The notes: a model not told the origin generated them from the sequence alone. 16,718 bases of DNA from DATAES01 sp036257895 (GCA_036257895.1 DATAES010000225.1:1-16718), one strand, 5' to 3'; positions 1 through 6,503 are shown, numbered from the stretch's first letter. Program-made: numbers and translations.

Positions 1-162
1 GACGAGGAGGACCCAGCCCGTCTTCGCCCATCCCGACAGGTCGTCACTGCGGAAGACGTCGGCAAGCATGCCGAACACGACCAGGCACCAGGCGATGAAG
101 ATGAACACGCCGAGCATCGACCAGAACACTTCCAGGAGCGGGTAGTCGTAGGCGAGGGCCAT
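1..162 (-). CDS. PLDc_N/SHOCT-type small membrane protein (N-terminal part, runs off window)
   Basis: The first 54 codons of a minus-strand gene start at ATG 162 and leave the window at base 1. The protein opens MALAYDYPLLEVFWSML and continues with a hydrophobic stretch rich in Phe, Ile, Trp and Val (about residues 10-33). After that come an acidic/basic turn (DVFRSDDLSGWAKTGW) and the start of a second hydrophobic segment. This layout (membrane helix, D-F-R-x-D-x-S-G-W-x-K, membrane helix) is typical of small actinobacterial proteins annotated PLDc_N, often with a C-terminal SHOCT motif; that end is outside the window. The exact role of the family is unknown. There is no clear Shine-Dalgarno. 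Family call is fairly secure; function is not. Confidence 0.7.
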   Translation of the reverse strand, partial: MALAYDYPLLEVFWSMLGVFIFIAWCLVVFGMLADVFRSDDLSGWAKTGWVLLV

Positions 163-193
163 GGACAGAAGTGTCGGTCCAGGGCTCACCTTT

Positions 194-217
194 CGTCATC
201 ACCCGCACGGGATGACG
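194..217 (-). terminator. Candidate hairpin terminator behind the small Cys-rich gene
   Basis: Inverted repeat CGTCATC (194-200) / GATGACG (211-217) with a GC-rich 10-nt centre that can pair further (CCG/CGG). It starts 3 nt after the stop codon of the minus-strand gene at 221-430 and lies before the start at 162. No T-run follows on the minus strand, so an intrinsic terminator is plausible but not certain. Confidence 0.35.
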
Positions 218-220
218 CTG

Positions 221-430
221 TCACGGCTGCGGGCGTCTGCGCTTCTGGCCAGCCTCGCGAACATCCATGTCCGGACTCTCGCGGAGATCGATCGCGTCGG
301 GCCACTCGCTGCCGGGTTCGAAACCGACTTCGGCGCGATCGCACACCGGGCAGAACTGACCCGGGGTGCGTCCGTGGCGGCATCGGTCGAGTACGCCGTC
401 AACACCCGAGTCGCGATCTGCATCCGCCAT
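221..430 (-). CDS. Small Cys-rich (putative zinc-binding) protein, 69 aa
   Basis: I do not recognise a named family. The 69-residue protein carries C17-x-H19 followed by C27-P-V-C30, a spacing that could hold one zinc ion in a knuckle or short ribbon. The rest is charged, with an acidic middle and a basic tail (QKRRRPQP); there is no signal peptide or membrane segment. I chose ATG 430 because a purine-rich Shine-Dalgarno (GAGGGGGGA, 441-449) sits 10 nt upstream; the open frame extends to 601 but that part looks non-coding. A hairpin follows the stop directly. The opposite-strand frame (161-586) has no protein-like features. The gene is small, so the call rests on the motif and the RBS. Confidence 0.5.
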   Translation of the reverse strand: MADADRDSGVDGVLDRCRHGRTPGQFCPVCDRAEVGFEPGSEWPDAIDLRESPDMDVREAGQKRRRPQP

Positions 431-509
431 CGATTCCCGATCCCCCCTCTCCAGGCGAGGCGTCGCGGGCTTGATGGCAGGGAGGCTACCGCTACACCCC
501 CCGCGCGAT

Positions 510-525
510 TCACCCTTTTGGGTGA
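510..525. promoter_or_regulatory. Perfect inverted repeat TCACCC-TTTT-GGGTGA, possible operator
   Basis: A 6-bp perfect inverted repeat around TTTT lies in the 223-bp non-coding gap before the diguanylate cyclase gene, 20 bp upstream of a candidate -35 box. It resembles a dimeric regulator site more than a terminator because no gene ends just before it. It is near but not equal to the published BldD-like TnACnC(A/T)GnGTnA pattern, since the centre is too long. Function is inferred. Confidence 0.4.
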
Positions 526-545
526 TATGAATCCGGCCAACACGA

Positions 546-574
546 TTGTGAGTTCGCATACGGCTCGTTACCTT
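546..574 (+). promoter_or_regulatory. Candidate promoter of the PAS-GGDEF gene
   Basis: TTGTGA (546-551), 17-nt spacer, TACCTT (569-574). This would give a 5' leader of about 70 nt with a weak Shine-Dalgarno GGTGAG (640-645) 8 nt before ATG 654. I see no riboswitch-like fold in the leader. Confidence 0.35.
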
Positions 575-653
575 TCGGCGCAATAGATCCCGGAGCGTCA
601 ATGCGTGTGCGATACCAGCGTCGTGTGACTCCTGTCAGCGGTGAGACGCCAGG

Positions 654-1805
654 ATGTCGACGGCAACGGGGCCGAGCGCGATGACGGCGTCCCCCCCGGA
701 TCAGCGGCTCCTCGTCGACGTCGACGCGCTGCCGTTCGGCGTCATCGTCTTCGATGCGGCGGGGAACGTCGACCGCGTGAACTCGACGTGGACCCGGATG
801 ACAGGCCAGACCCAAGCGCGAGCCCTCGGCGACGGTTGGCTCCACGTCATCGTGGCCAGCGACCGTCACAACGCGGAATTGCACGTGCGATCGGCGCTCG
901 CCGGCAACACGACGCGCGTGACCGACTGGCGCATCCAGCCGGAGGGCAAGCATCCGCAACGCTGGATCCGGGCGCGCACGATGCTCACCGAGGACGAGGG
1001 CTCGACGACCGGCGGCTACGTCTTCATCGAAGACAGCGACGAAGAGCACACGCGGGAACAGCGACTCGAGTACGACGCCACCCATGACGGGCTGACCGGC
1101 GTGCTCAACCGCGCGCAGTTCGTCGAGCAGACGCGCCACGCGTTGTCGCGGCTGATCCGGCATCCCGGAACGCTCGCCCTCGTGTTCATCGACCTCGATC
1201 AGTTCAAGGAGGTCAACGATCTGCATGGCCACGTGTTCGGTGACCGCGTGCTCGCGACGCAAGCACAGCGCTTTCCTCGGGCTGTGCGTCCGAACGACAT
1301 CGTCGCCCGCTATGGCGGTGACGAGTTCGTCGTGCTCTGCGAGGACCTCGGCTCACCCGAGGAGGCGCGTGCTGTTGCGCAGCGCATCGCCCTCGACCTG
1401 TCGCGTCCCCACGAGATCGACGGCTTGACCATCGAGTTGCACGCGAGCATCGGTGTCGTCACCACCAACGACCCATTCGCCGACCTCACGACACTGCTCG
1501 AGCACGCCGACCACGCGATGTACCGGGCCAAGCAACGAGGCCGCGACTGTGTCGAGCTCGAGTCGCTCGACCGTGACCCCGACGCGTACGACGAGGTCCT
1601 AGACCTCGACGTCGAGCATCAACGCGATTGGGAGAACCTACTGGTGCGAATCCATCGCCAACTCCGCGATGCCGAATCCGCACTCGGTCGGCTCTGGGCC
1701 GATGAGATCCCGCGTCACGATGTCGAGACAGCACATCGCTTGGCCGACGCGGCGCGTTATGTGAGCCGCGCCGTCCGCTCGCTCTCCGACGACGTCATCG
1801 CCTGA
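654..1805 (+). CDS. PAS-GGDEF diguanylate cyclase
   Basis: A 383-residue cytoplasmic protein that should make cyclic di-GMP from two GTP. An N-terminal PAS domain spans about residues 20-130 (PFGVIVFDAAGNVDRVN is its opening strand region) and is the likely sensor. The GGDEF domain runs from about 137 to 305 and begins with the usual THDGLTGVLNRAQF. The active-site loop is an intact GGDEF at 221-225, and the product-inhibition I-site RxxD is present as RPND (212-215), five residues before the loop, so the enzyme should be active and feedback-inhibited. A further 75 residues, helical and charged, follow with no domain I recognise. There are no membrane helices. No EAL or HD-GYP partner is in the window. 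ATG 654 has a weak RBS; ATG 681 is possible. Confidence 0.93.
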   Translation: MSTATGPSAMTASPPDQRLLVDVDALPFGVIVFDAAGNVDRVNSTWTRMTGQTQARALGDGWLHVIVASDRHNAELHVRSALAGNTTRVTDWRIQPEGKHPQRWIRARTMLTEDEGSTTGGYVFIEDSDEEHTREQRLEYDATHDGLTGVLNRAQFVEQTRHALSRLIRHPGTLALVFIDLDQFKEVNDLHGHVFGDRVLATQAQRFPRAVRPNDIVARYGGDEFVVLCEDLGSPEEARAVAQRIALDLSRPHEIDGLTIELHASIGVVTTNDPFADLTTLLEHADHAMYRAKQRGRDCVELESLDRDPDAYDEVLDLDVEHQRDWENLLVRIHRQLRDAESALGRLWADEIPRHDVETAHRLADAARYVSRAVRSLSDDVIA

Positions 1806-1847
1806 GCGCCGGGACGAGAACCTCCGCCGGCCTCGCCGCCCCTCCTG

Positions 1848-1853
1848 TAGCGT
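1848..1853 (+). promoter_or_regulatory. Candidate -10 box (TAGCGT) for a near-leaderless start
   Basis: TAGCGT lies 8 nt before ATG 1862 and no Shine-Dalgarno is visible. It fits the TAnnnT-N5-8-start pattern seen at several genes here. Confidence 0.35.
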
Positions 1854-1861
1854 CGGCCCGG

Positions 1862-2764
1862 ATGGAGCCTGTCGAGGTCACGGAGTTCACCGACCCGTGG
1901 TGCTCGTGGGCGTGGGGGACCGAGCCGAAGCTGCGCCGGCTGCGATGGCGGTGGGGAGACCGATGCGCGTGGCGGATCGTCATGGGCGACCTCGTCGCCG
2001 ACCGTCGGACGCCCGATGGAGCGTTCGATCCGGTGCGTGCTGCGCCGAAGACGGCCGAGCATTGGCAGCACGTGCACGAGCACACGGGGATGCCGTGGCC
2101 GGTGCACCTGCGCTGGACACCGAGCCTGAGTGCCGACGCTGCGCACGCAGTGAAGGCCGCGCAGTTGCAGAGCGACATGGCCGGTCGCGCCTTGTTGCGT
2201 GCGTTGCGAGAGTCCTGCTTCGTCCACGGCGCGCCTGCTGACACGCGGGAGCGCATCCTCGGGCTTGCCGCGACCGTCGACGCGGTCGACGTGGCGCGGT
2301 TGGCAGTGGAGGTGTCGAGCAGCATCGTGGAAGAGGCGTTCCGGGCCGATCGATCCGAGACTCGCCAGCCGAACGACTACGTCCTTCATCTACAAGAGAC
2401 GCACGAGGGTAAGGGCAACGCCAAGCGGGCCGGGGACGATTGGCGTTACGTGTTCCCGACGTTGCTCTTCAGTGGACCCGACGGCGAGGCGACCGTCCCC
2501 GGCTGGCAACCGTGGGAGAGCTACGTCGAGGCCATGGAAACCGCGCGGCACGGGAGCACGCGCGATCCGCGCCCGGACCCAACTCCGACAGAGGCCCTCA
2601 CGGAATGGCCTCTGCTGACCGAGCGGGAGCTGTCGTTCCTGTGTGGTCCATCTGCGACCGCGCCACCCGACGCGAGAACCATCGACTGGGGCGCCGGGTT
2701 TGCGTACGCCCGGACAGATGCACCCGAGCCGTTACTCCCCGGTCGGTCCATCGAAGTCGGGTGA
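1862..2764 (+). CDS. DsbA/FrnE-like thioredoxin-fold protein with CxxA active site
   Basis: A 300-residue protein of the DsbA-like/FrnE (Thioredoxin_5) kind. The N-terminal strand is followed by T-D-P-W-C-S-W-A-W (10-18), the position of the usual DPxCxWCW motif, but only C14 is present; the resolving Cys at 17 is Ala. The cis-Pro loop is present (F-P-T, P199). A helical insert (about 55-160) separates the two halves. There is no signal peptide, so it is probably cytoplasmic. A CxxA site cannot form the normal disulfide, so a monothiol activity, a glutathione/mycothiol-type role, or a scaffold role (as in SpxH/YjbH adaptors) is more likely than dithiol oxidation. The last about 60 residues are Pro-rich and poorly conserved looking. 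The gene's 3' end overlaps the convergent crotonase by 33 bp. Confidence 0.8.
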   Translation: MEPVEVTEFTDPWCSWAWGTEPKLRRLRWRWGDRCAWRIVMGDLVADRRTPDGAFDPVRAAPKTAEHWQHVHEHTGMPWPVHLRWTPSLSADAAHAVKAAQLQSDMAGRALLRALRESCFVHGAPADTRERILGLAATVDAVDVARLAVEVSSSIVEEAFRADRSETRQPNDYVLHLQETHEGKGNAKRAGDDWRYVFPTLLFSGPDGEATVPGWQPWESYVEAMETARHGSTRDPRPDPTPTEALTEWPLLTERELSFLCGPSATAPPDARTIDWGAGFAYARTDAPEPLLPGRSIEVG

Positions 2765-3538
2765 GCGCTTTTCGGTGTGACTGGTGAGGCCTTCGCGCGC
2801 GTCGGGGCCGGCGAAGCCGTAGAACTCATACGCGAGCGACGCGTCGAGGATCGCCGACTGTGCGCGGTACCAGTTGTTGAGCGTCTGCTTCGTCCACCGG
2901 ATCGCCGACTGCGCTCCTTCCGCCAACTGGATCGCGACTTCGAGCGCCCGATCCTGCACGGAGTCGTCATCGACGCACAACGACACGAGCCCGATGCGTT
3001 CTGCCTCTTCGCCGGTGAGCGTCTCGCACGTCAGCAGGTAGTACTTCGCCTTCGCCATCCCACACAGGAGCGGCCAGCAGATCGCAGCGTGATCGCCCGC
3101 AGTCACACCGAGTCGAGTGTGGCCGTCGATGATCCGGGCCGAGCGCCCAACCACGGAGACATCGGCGAGCAGTCCCGCGACGAGGCCTGCTCCGACCGCC
3201 GGACCATGCATGGCGGACACGATCGGCTTCGAGCAGTTGATGACGTTGAACACCAGGTCGCGCGCCTCGCGCATGACCTGCGTTCGCACCGCGAAGTCCT
3301 TCATGATGTCGTCCAGCAGGTCGAAGCTGCCGCCTGCGGAGAACGCTCGTCCCGCACCGCACAGCACGGCCACCCGAGTGTCCGGGTCGCGATCGACTGT
3401 CAGCCACACATCGGCAAGCTGGCGATGGGCCGCGTGGTTTACCGCGTTCAACCCGGGACCATCCAACGTCACCCGCAGCACACCCGCAGACGGACGGTCG
3501 AACATGAGATCCGGATACCCGCCGTAGAGATCGGTCAC
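2732..3538 (-). CDS. Crotonase-family protein (enoyl-CoA hydratase/isomerase-like), catalytic Glu pair replaced
   Basis: A 268-residue crotonase fold. The oxyanion-hole segments are A-F-S-A-G-G (65-70) and G-P-A-V-G-A-G (112-118). By aligning spacing to rat mitochondrial enoyl-CoA hydratase, the two acid/base glutamates (E144, E164) fall on V120 and H140, exactly 20 residues apart as expected, so classical hydration is unlikely. The C-terminal helical part (about 195-268) is normal. The CoA substrate is unknown. The start is GTG 3538: no Shine-Dalgarno, but TACCCT lies 7 nt upstream, suggesting a leaderless mRNA. ATG 3505 is an alternative. It is divergent from another crotonase only 18 bp away. 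Fold is certain; reaction is not. Confidence 0.88.
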   Translation of the reverse strand: MTDLYGGYPDLMFDRPSAGVLRVTLDGPGLNAVNHAAHRQLADVWLTVDRDPDTRVAVLCGAGRAFSAGGSFDLLDDIMKDFAVRTQVMREARDLVFNVINCSKPIVSAMHGPAVGAGLVAGLLADVSVVGRSARIIDGHTRLGVTAGDHAAICWPLLCGMAKAKYYLLTCETLTGEEAERIGLVSLCVDDDSVQDRALEVAIQLAEGAQSAIRWTKQTLNNWYRAQSAILDASLAYEFYGFAGPDAREGLTSHTEKRSPDFDGPTGE

Positions 3539-3545
3539 GAGTGAG

Positions 3546-3551
3546 AGGGTA
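3546..3551 (-). promoter_or_regulatory. Candidate -10 box (TACCCT) for the GTG 3538 crotonase, overlapping the RBS of the opposite gene
   Basis: On the minus strand TACCCT ends 7 nt before GTG 3538. The same bases on the plus strand form part of the GAGAGGG Shine-Dalgarno (3543-3549) used by the divergent gene at 3557. Confidence 0.4.
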
Positions 3552-3556
3552 TGCGG

Positions 3557-4423
3557 ATGGGTGAGGCCATCCGGATCGAGGACGAGGGAGCGGTGCGCCG
3601 GCTCGTGCTGTGCCGCCCGGCCGAGTTCAACACCATCACGCTCACGCTGCGGGACGAGCTCGACGCCGCGCTCGATGCCGCCGACCGGGACGGCTCGGTG
3701 AAGGTCGTTCTCGTCACGGCCGAGGGACGGGCATTCTGCGCCGGATTCGGTCTCGACTGGTCAACGGTCGGGCAGGCGACCGCAGAGCGTTCAGGCGGGC
3801 GCGTCTGGGACTCGGTCGCCGACGTGCAGATGATCGGTCGCTTCGGCAACACCTTCGCAAAGCTGCACTCGATCTCGAAGCCGACGTTGGCAGCCGTTCA
3901 AGGCTGGTGCATCGCGGGTGGCACCGACATGATCCTCAATGCCGATGTGATCATCGCCGGCGAGTCGGCCCGCTTCGGCTATCCGCCGGCCCGGGTCTGG
4001 GGCGTTCCCGAGGCGCCGTGGGTCTGGGTGGCGCGCCTCGGGCTCGAGCGAGCGAAGCGTTACCTGTTCACGGGCGACGAGCTGACCGCGTCAGATGCCG
4101 CCGAAGCGGGGATGATCCTCGAATGCGTGCCGGATGACGAGCTGGCCGAGCGCGCGAATGCCCTCGCGCAGCGAATGGCGCTGCTGCCGCTGAACCAGCT
4201 GCAGATGATGAAGTGGCTGCTGAACGACGTGGCCCGTCACCAGTTCGAGCCGGAAACGAGCCGACTGATCGGTTTCATCTTCGACGGCGTGGCAAGACAT
4301 ACACAAGAAGGACTCGACTTCGTGGCTCGCGCCCAGGAGATCGGGTGGAGGGAGGCCGTTCGCGAACGCGATCGACCCTTCGGCGACTACGGCGAGCGGC
4401 AGAAGGAGGTGTCCGAGACATGA
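3557..4423 (+). CDS. Crotonase-family protein, Asp/Pro at the catalytic Glu positions
   Basis: A 288-residue crotonase. Oxyanion-hole segments are A-F-C-A-G-F (59-64) and G-W-C-I-A-G-G (116-122). The position of rat ECH E144 is D124 and that of E164 is P144 (F-G-Y-P-P), so the hydratase pair is absent; this pattern suits other crotonase reactions such as C-C or C-S bond hydrolysis or isomerisation. The C-terminus has a charged tail (residues 270-288). Two in-frame ATGs exist; I chose 3557 because GAGAGGG (3543-3549) is 7 nt upstream, whereas it nearly touches ATG 3551. The stop overlaps the next start (ATGATGG), so the next gene is translationally coupled. Substrate unknown. Confidence 0.88.
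   Translation: MGEAIRIEDEGAVRRLVLCRPAEFNTITLTLRDELDAALDAADRDGSVKVVLVTAEGRAFCAGFGLDWSTVGQATAERSGGRVWDSVADVQMIGRFGNTFAKLHSISKPTLAAVQGWCIAGGTDMILNADVIIAGESARFGYPPARVWGVPEAPWVWVARLGLERAKRYLFTGDELTASDAAEAGMILECVPDDELAERANALAQRMALLPLNQLQMMKWLLNDVARHQFEPETSRLIGFIFDGVARHTQEGLDFVARAQEIGWREAVRERDRPFGDYGERQKEVSET
4403..4410 (+). promoter_or_regulatory. Strong Shine-Dalgarno (AAGGAGGT) inside the upstream gene
   Basis: It ends 9 nt before ATG 4420 and lies in the last codons of the crotonase gene. It decides the start of the small downstream protein and marks the two genes as one operon. Confidence 0.75.
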
Positions 4424-4722
4424 TGGATTCGCCCGACACCGTGACCGAGGCGATGGCGTTCCTCGCACAGGAGGGGTACACGGATGAGATCCGGCTGGTC
4501 GCCGGGGGCCTCGAGTGCGACAGCGTCGAAGGCGTGTACGACGCGTCCACGGCCGTCGTCGACCACACGTTCAGGTTCGAAGGACCGAGCGATCCTGGTG
4601 ACGAGGCGATCGTGCTCGGCATCTCGCTTCCGGACTGGGGCGTGAAAGGCGTGCTCATGTCGGCCTTCGGGCACGACGCCGACCCGAACCAGGCCGAAGT
4701 GCTCAGGGCGCTGGTGCGCTGA
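4420..4722 (+). CDS. Small conserved protein (family often labelled phosphoribosylpyrophosphate synthetase), 100 aa
   Basis: A 100-residue soluble protein. Its pattern T-V-T-E-A-M-x5-E-G-Y-T-D-E-I-R-L, then H-T-F-R-F-E-G-P-S-D-P-x-D-E-A-I-V-L, then G-V-x4-A-F-G-x-D-A-D matches, from memory, a widespread family of about 95-100 residues whose database label is phosphoribosylpyrophosphate synthetase. The protein is far too short for a real PRPP synthetase (about 310 residues) and lacks its motifs, so the label should not be trusted; the function is unknown. The start at ATG 4420 has a strong RBS and overlaps the crotonase stop, so the two are co-translated. The neighbour suggests a role in CoA-ester metabolism, but only by association. 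Confidence 0.75.
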   Translation: MMDSPDTVTEAMAFLAQEGYTDEIRLVAGGLECDSVEGVYDASTAVVDHTFRFEGPSDPGDEAIVLGISLPDWGVKGVLMSAFGHDADPNQAEVLRALVR

Positions 4723-4740
4723 GCGCTGCGGCGGCGACTT

Positions 4741-5499
4741 CTAGGCCTGCGTCGACGACGTCTTCACTCCGACCGTGATGCTGCCCGAATAGTTCCCACC
4801 GCTACCGGTGACCGGAACGATGGCGGACGATCCTCCTGCGTCGGAGAAGATGCTGTCGTCCTCATTGCGCATGTCACGAGTGCCCTTGGAGTTGTAAGGG
4901 CTGTTCTGGAACACCTGGTCGGACAGCGAGTCGTCGAAGAACAGCTGCCCTGTGTGCACGACATCGTTGCTCACGTGCACCTTCATGTGGATGTGCACCG
5001 CGCGGCCCTGATACCAGCCCGGGTAGATGGTGTCGAAGGTCGCGGTTCCGTTCGCGTCCGTGAGTTGCGTGCCGCGCAGGAACGTCGTGCCGCTGCTTCC
5101 CTGGACCCCGGAGTACGTGCCACCGGCGTCGCAGTGCCAGACGTCGACGGCAGCATCCTTGATCGCGCTGCACTTCGACGCGTCGACGACGTTGATGCTC
5201 AGCGCGAGTGGCGCGCCGGCCTTGCCTTCGGTGATGTCCTGACGCACGTCGTTGATGTCCAGGTAGAAGGGACCCTCGGTTGCCTCCGGCGTGAGCGTGC
5301 ACGACGCCGATCCGGAGGCCGCGGACGAGCTACCGCTTGTGCCTGTCGTCGACGACGAAGACGTGCTCGTCGATGTGCTCGCGGCGCCGGAGGACGACGT
5401 TCCCGAGCTGCAGGCCGCAGCAATGGCACCGATGCCGAGCACGCCCAACGCGCTGAGCGCTTGGCGACGGTCGAGCAACTTGGACGGCTGTTCTGCCAT
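4741..5499 (-). CDS. Secreted intradiol ring-cleavage dioxygenase (lipoprotein)
   Basis: A 252-residue protein with a short basic N-terminus holding twin arginines (L-D-R-R-Q, R11-R12), a hydrophobic stretch (13-29) and a lipobox I-A-A-A-C30, so it is probably a Tat-exported lipoprotein. Residues 31-66 are a Ser/Thr/Gly-rich linker. The catalytic domain (about 67-252) carries the four Fe(III) ligands of intradiol dioxygenases: Y129 (T-Y-S-G), Y163 (G-W-Y-Q-G-R), H169 and H171 (V-H-I-H-M-K). E-G-P-F-Y (75-79) is also typical. It should split catechol-type rings outside the cytoplasm, as described for secreted Streptomyces members. Start: ATG 5499, with TACGGT 6 nt upstream and no RBS (leaderless); the TTG at 5547 would put 16 odd residues before the signal peptide. 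It ends 18 bp from the convergent small gene. Confidence 0.92.
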   Translation of the reverse strand: MAEQPSKLLDRRQALSALGVLGIGAIAAACSSGTSSSGAASTSTSTSSSSTTGTSGSSSAASGSASCTLTPEATEGPFYLDINDVRQDITEGKAGAPLALSINVVDASKCSAIKDAAVDVWHCDAGGTYSGVQGSSGTTFLRGTQLTDANGTATFDTIYPGWYQGRAVHIHMKVHVSNDVVHTGQLFFDDSLSDQVFQNSPYNSKGTRDMRNEDDSIFSDAGGSSAIVPVTGSGGNYSGSITVGVKTSSTQA

Positions 5500-5505
5500 G
5501 TACGG

Positions 5506-5511
5506 ACCGTA
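5506..5511 (-). promoter_or_regulatory. Candidate -10 box (TACGGT) for the intradiol dioxygenase
   Basis: TACGGT on the minus strand ends 6 nt before ATG 5499, with no Shine-Dalgarno; suggests transcription starting at the start codon. Confidence 0.45.
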
Positions 5512-5553
5512 GCCAGTCGTAACGCACAGAACGCTGAGAGTCGGCAACGCGAA

Positions 5554-5573
5554 TGCTGAGTAGTGCTGAGTAG
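5554..5573. repeat. Perfect tandem 10-bp repeat TGCTGAGTAG x2, possible operator
   Basis: TGCTGAGTAG occurs at 5554-5563 and again at 5564-5573, with a weaker copy (GCTGAGAG) at 5533-5540. The repeats lie in the 83-bp gap between the divergent dioxygenase and hydrolase genes and run into the candidate -10 box (5571-5576). The 10-bp period puts both copies on the same DNA face, so a regulator site is plausible. Confidence 0.5.
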
Positions 5574-5576
5574 CTT
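5571..5576 (+). promoter_or_regulatory. Candidate -10 box (TAGCTT) for the alpha/beta hydrolase
   Basis: TAGCTT ends 6 nt before ATG 5583; no Shine-Dalgarno is visible. It overlaps the second copy of the tandem 10-mer. Confidence 0.45.
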
Positions 5577-5582
5577 CGTTCC

Positions 5583-6503
5583 ATGCACGACGCGGTGCCG
5601 GTCCACGCGAACGCGCCCGAATGGTTCCGCAGAGCGCTCGCCGTCCCGTTCAACGAGGGAGAGATCGCGGTCGACGGTGCCGTCATCCACTACCTCGCGT
5701 GGGGAGTCGCGGGACGGCAGGGCCTCGTGTTCGTGCACGGTGGCGGCGCGCACGCCCATTGGTGGACCCACATCGCGGCAACGTTCGCGAGCGAGTTCCG
5801 AGTGGTCGCGCTCGATCTGTCCGGACACGGCAACAGCGATCATCGGGCGAACTACGTCCCCGAGCAATGGGCTGCTGAGGTGCTCGCGGTCGCCGACGAT
5901 GGCGGCATCAACGCGCGCCCAGTCGTGATCGGTCACAGCATGGGCGGCTTCGTCACGATCGTCACCGCTGCATTGCACGGCGATCGTCTCGAGGGCGTCA
6001 TCGTGTGCGATTCCCCGGTGACGGCACCTGATCCGGAAGTCGAGTCGTACCGGTTGAAGCAGGCGTTCGGCAGTCCGCGCACGTATGCGTCGGTCGATGA
6101 AGCATTGCGTCGCTTCCGAACTGTCCCGCCGCAACCGCACTACCTCGACTACGTGGTCGATCACGTCGCTCGCCGGTCGCTCGGGCCGGTCGACGGCGGT
6201 TGGCGGTGGCGGTTCGATCGCCGCATCTTCGAGCAGTTCGCAGGCGGGATGCGTGGCATCGCACTGCCGTACCTGTCGGAGATTCGATGCCGGTTCGCGT
6301 TGCTGCGATCGGAGCAGGGATTGGTGACACCTGACATCGGCAACTCGATGTACGAGGCGCTCGGCCGCGTCGCTCCCGTGATCGAGCTACCGGAAGCAGG
6401 TCACCATGCCATGCTCGATCAGCCGCTCGTCTTGCTGACGGCGCTCCGCACGTTGCTCGCGGACTGGGAGCACTCCGACCCGCATCGCGTACCGATGGAT
6501 TGA
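5583..6503 (+). CDS. Alpha/beta hydrolase
   Basis: A 306-residue soluble alpha/beta hydrolase. The oxyanion-hole motif H-G-G-G is at 52-55, D-L-S-G-H-G follows strand 4 (78-83), the nucleophile elbow is G-H-S119-M-G-G, and the catalytic His is in E-A-G-H-H-A-M-L-D (H274 most likely). The acid is less clear: E244 or D251 after strand 7, or D143. A helical cap covers about 145-225. No signal peptide is visible, so it is cytoplasmic. The substrate cannot be read from the sequence; the family includes esterases, epoxide hydrolases and C-C hydrolases of meta-cleavage pathways. It is divergent from an intradiol dioxygenase, and the two could share regulation through the repeats between them. Confidence 0.9.
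   Translation: MHDAVPVHANAPEWFRRALAVPFNEGEIAVDGAVIHYLAWGVAGRQGLVFVHGGGAHAHWWTHIAATFASEFRVVALDLSGHGNSDHRANYVPEQWAAEVLAVADDGGINARPVVIGHSMGGFVTIVTAALHGDRLEGVIVCDSPVTAPDPEVESYRLKQAFGSPRTYASVDEALRRFRTVPPQPHYLDYVVDHVARRSLGPVDGGWRWRFDRRIFEQFAGGMRGIALPYLSEIRCRFALLRSEQGLVTPDIGNSMYEALGRVAPVIELPEAGHHAMLDQPLVLLTALRTLLADWEHSDPHRVPMD

Noticed and set aside
161..586. A 141-codon plus-strand frame at the left end
   Set aside because: No motif, RBS or plausible composition; it runs opposite the small Cys-rich gene and through the regulatory gap.
576..653. c-di-GMP riboswitch in the leader of the diguanylate cyclase
   Set aside because: I could not find the conserved helices or core sequence of a GEMM-type riboswitch in this short leader.
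2777..3544. A 255-codon plus-strand frame opposite the first crotonase
   Set aside because: Arg-rich shadow; the minus-strand crotonase has full oxyanion-hole segments.
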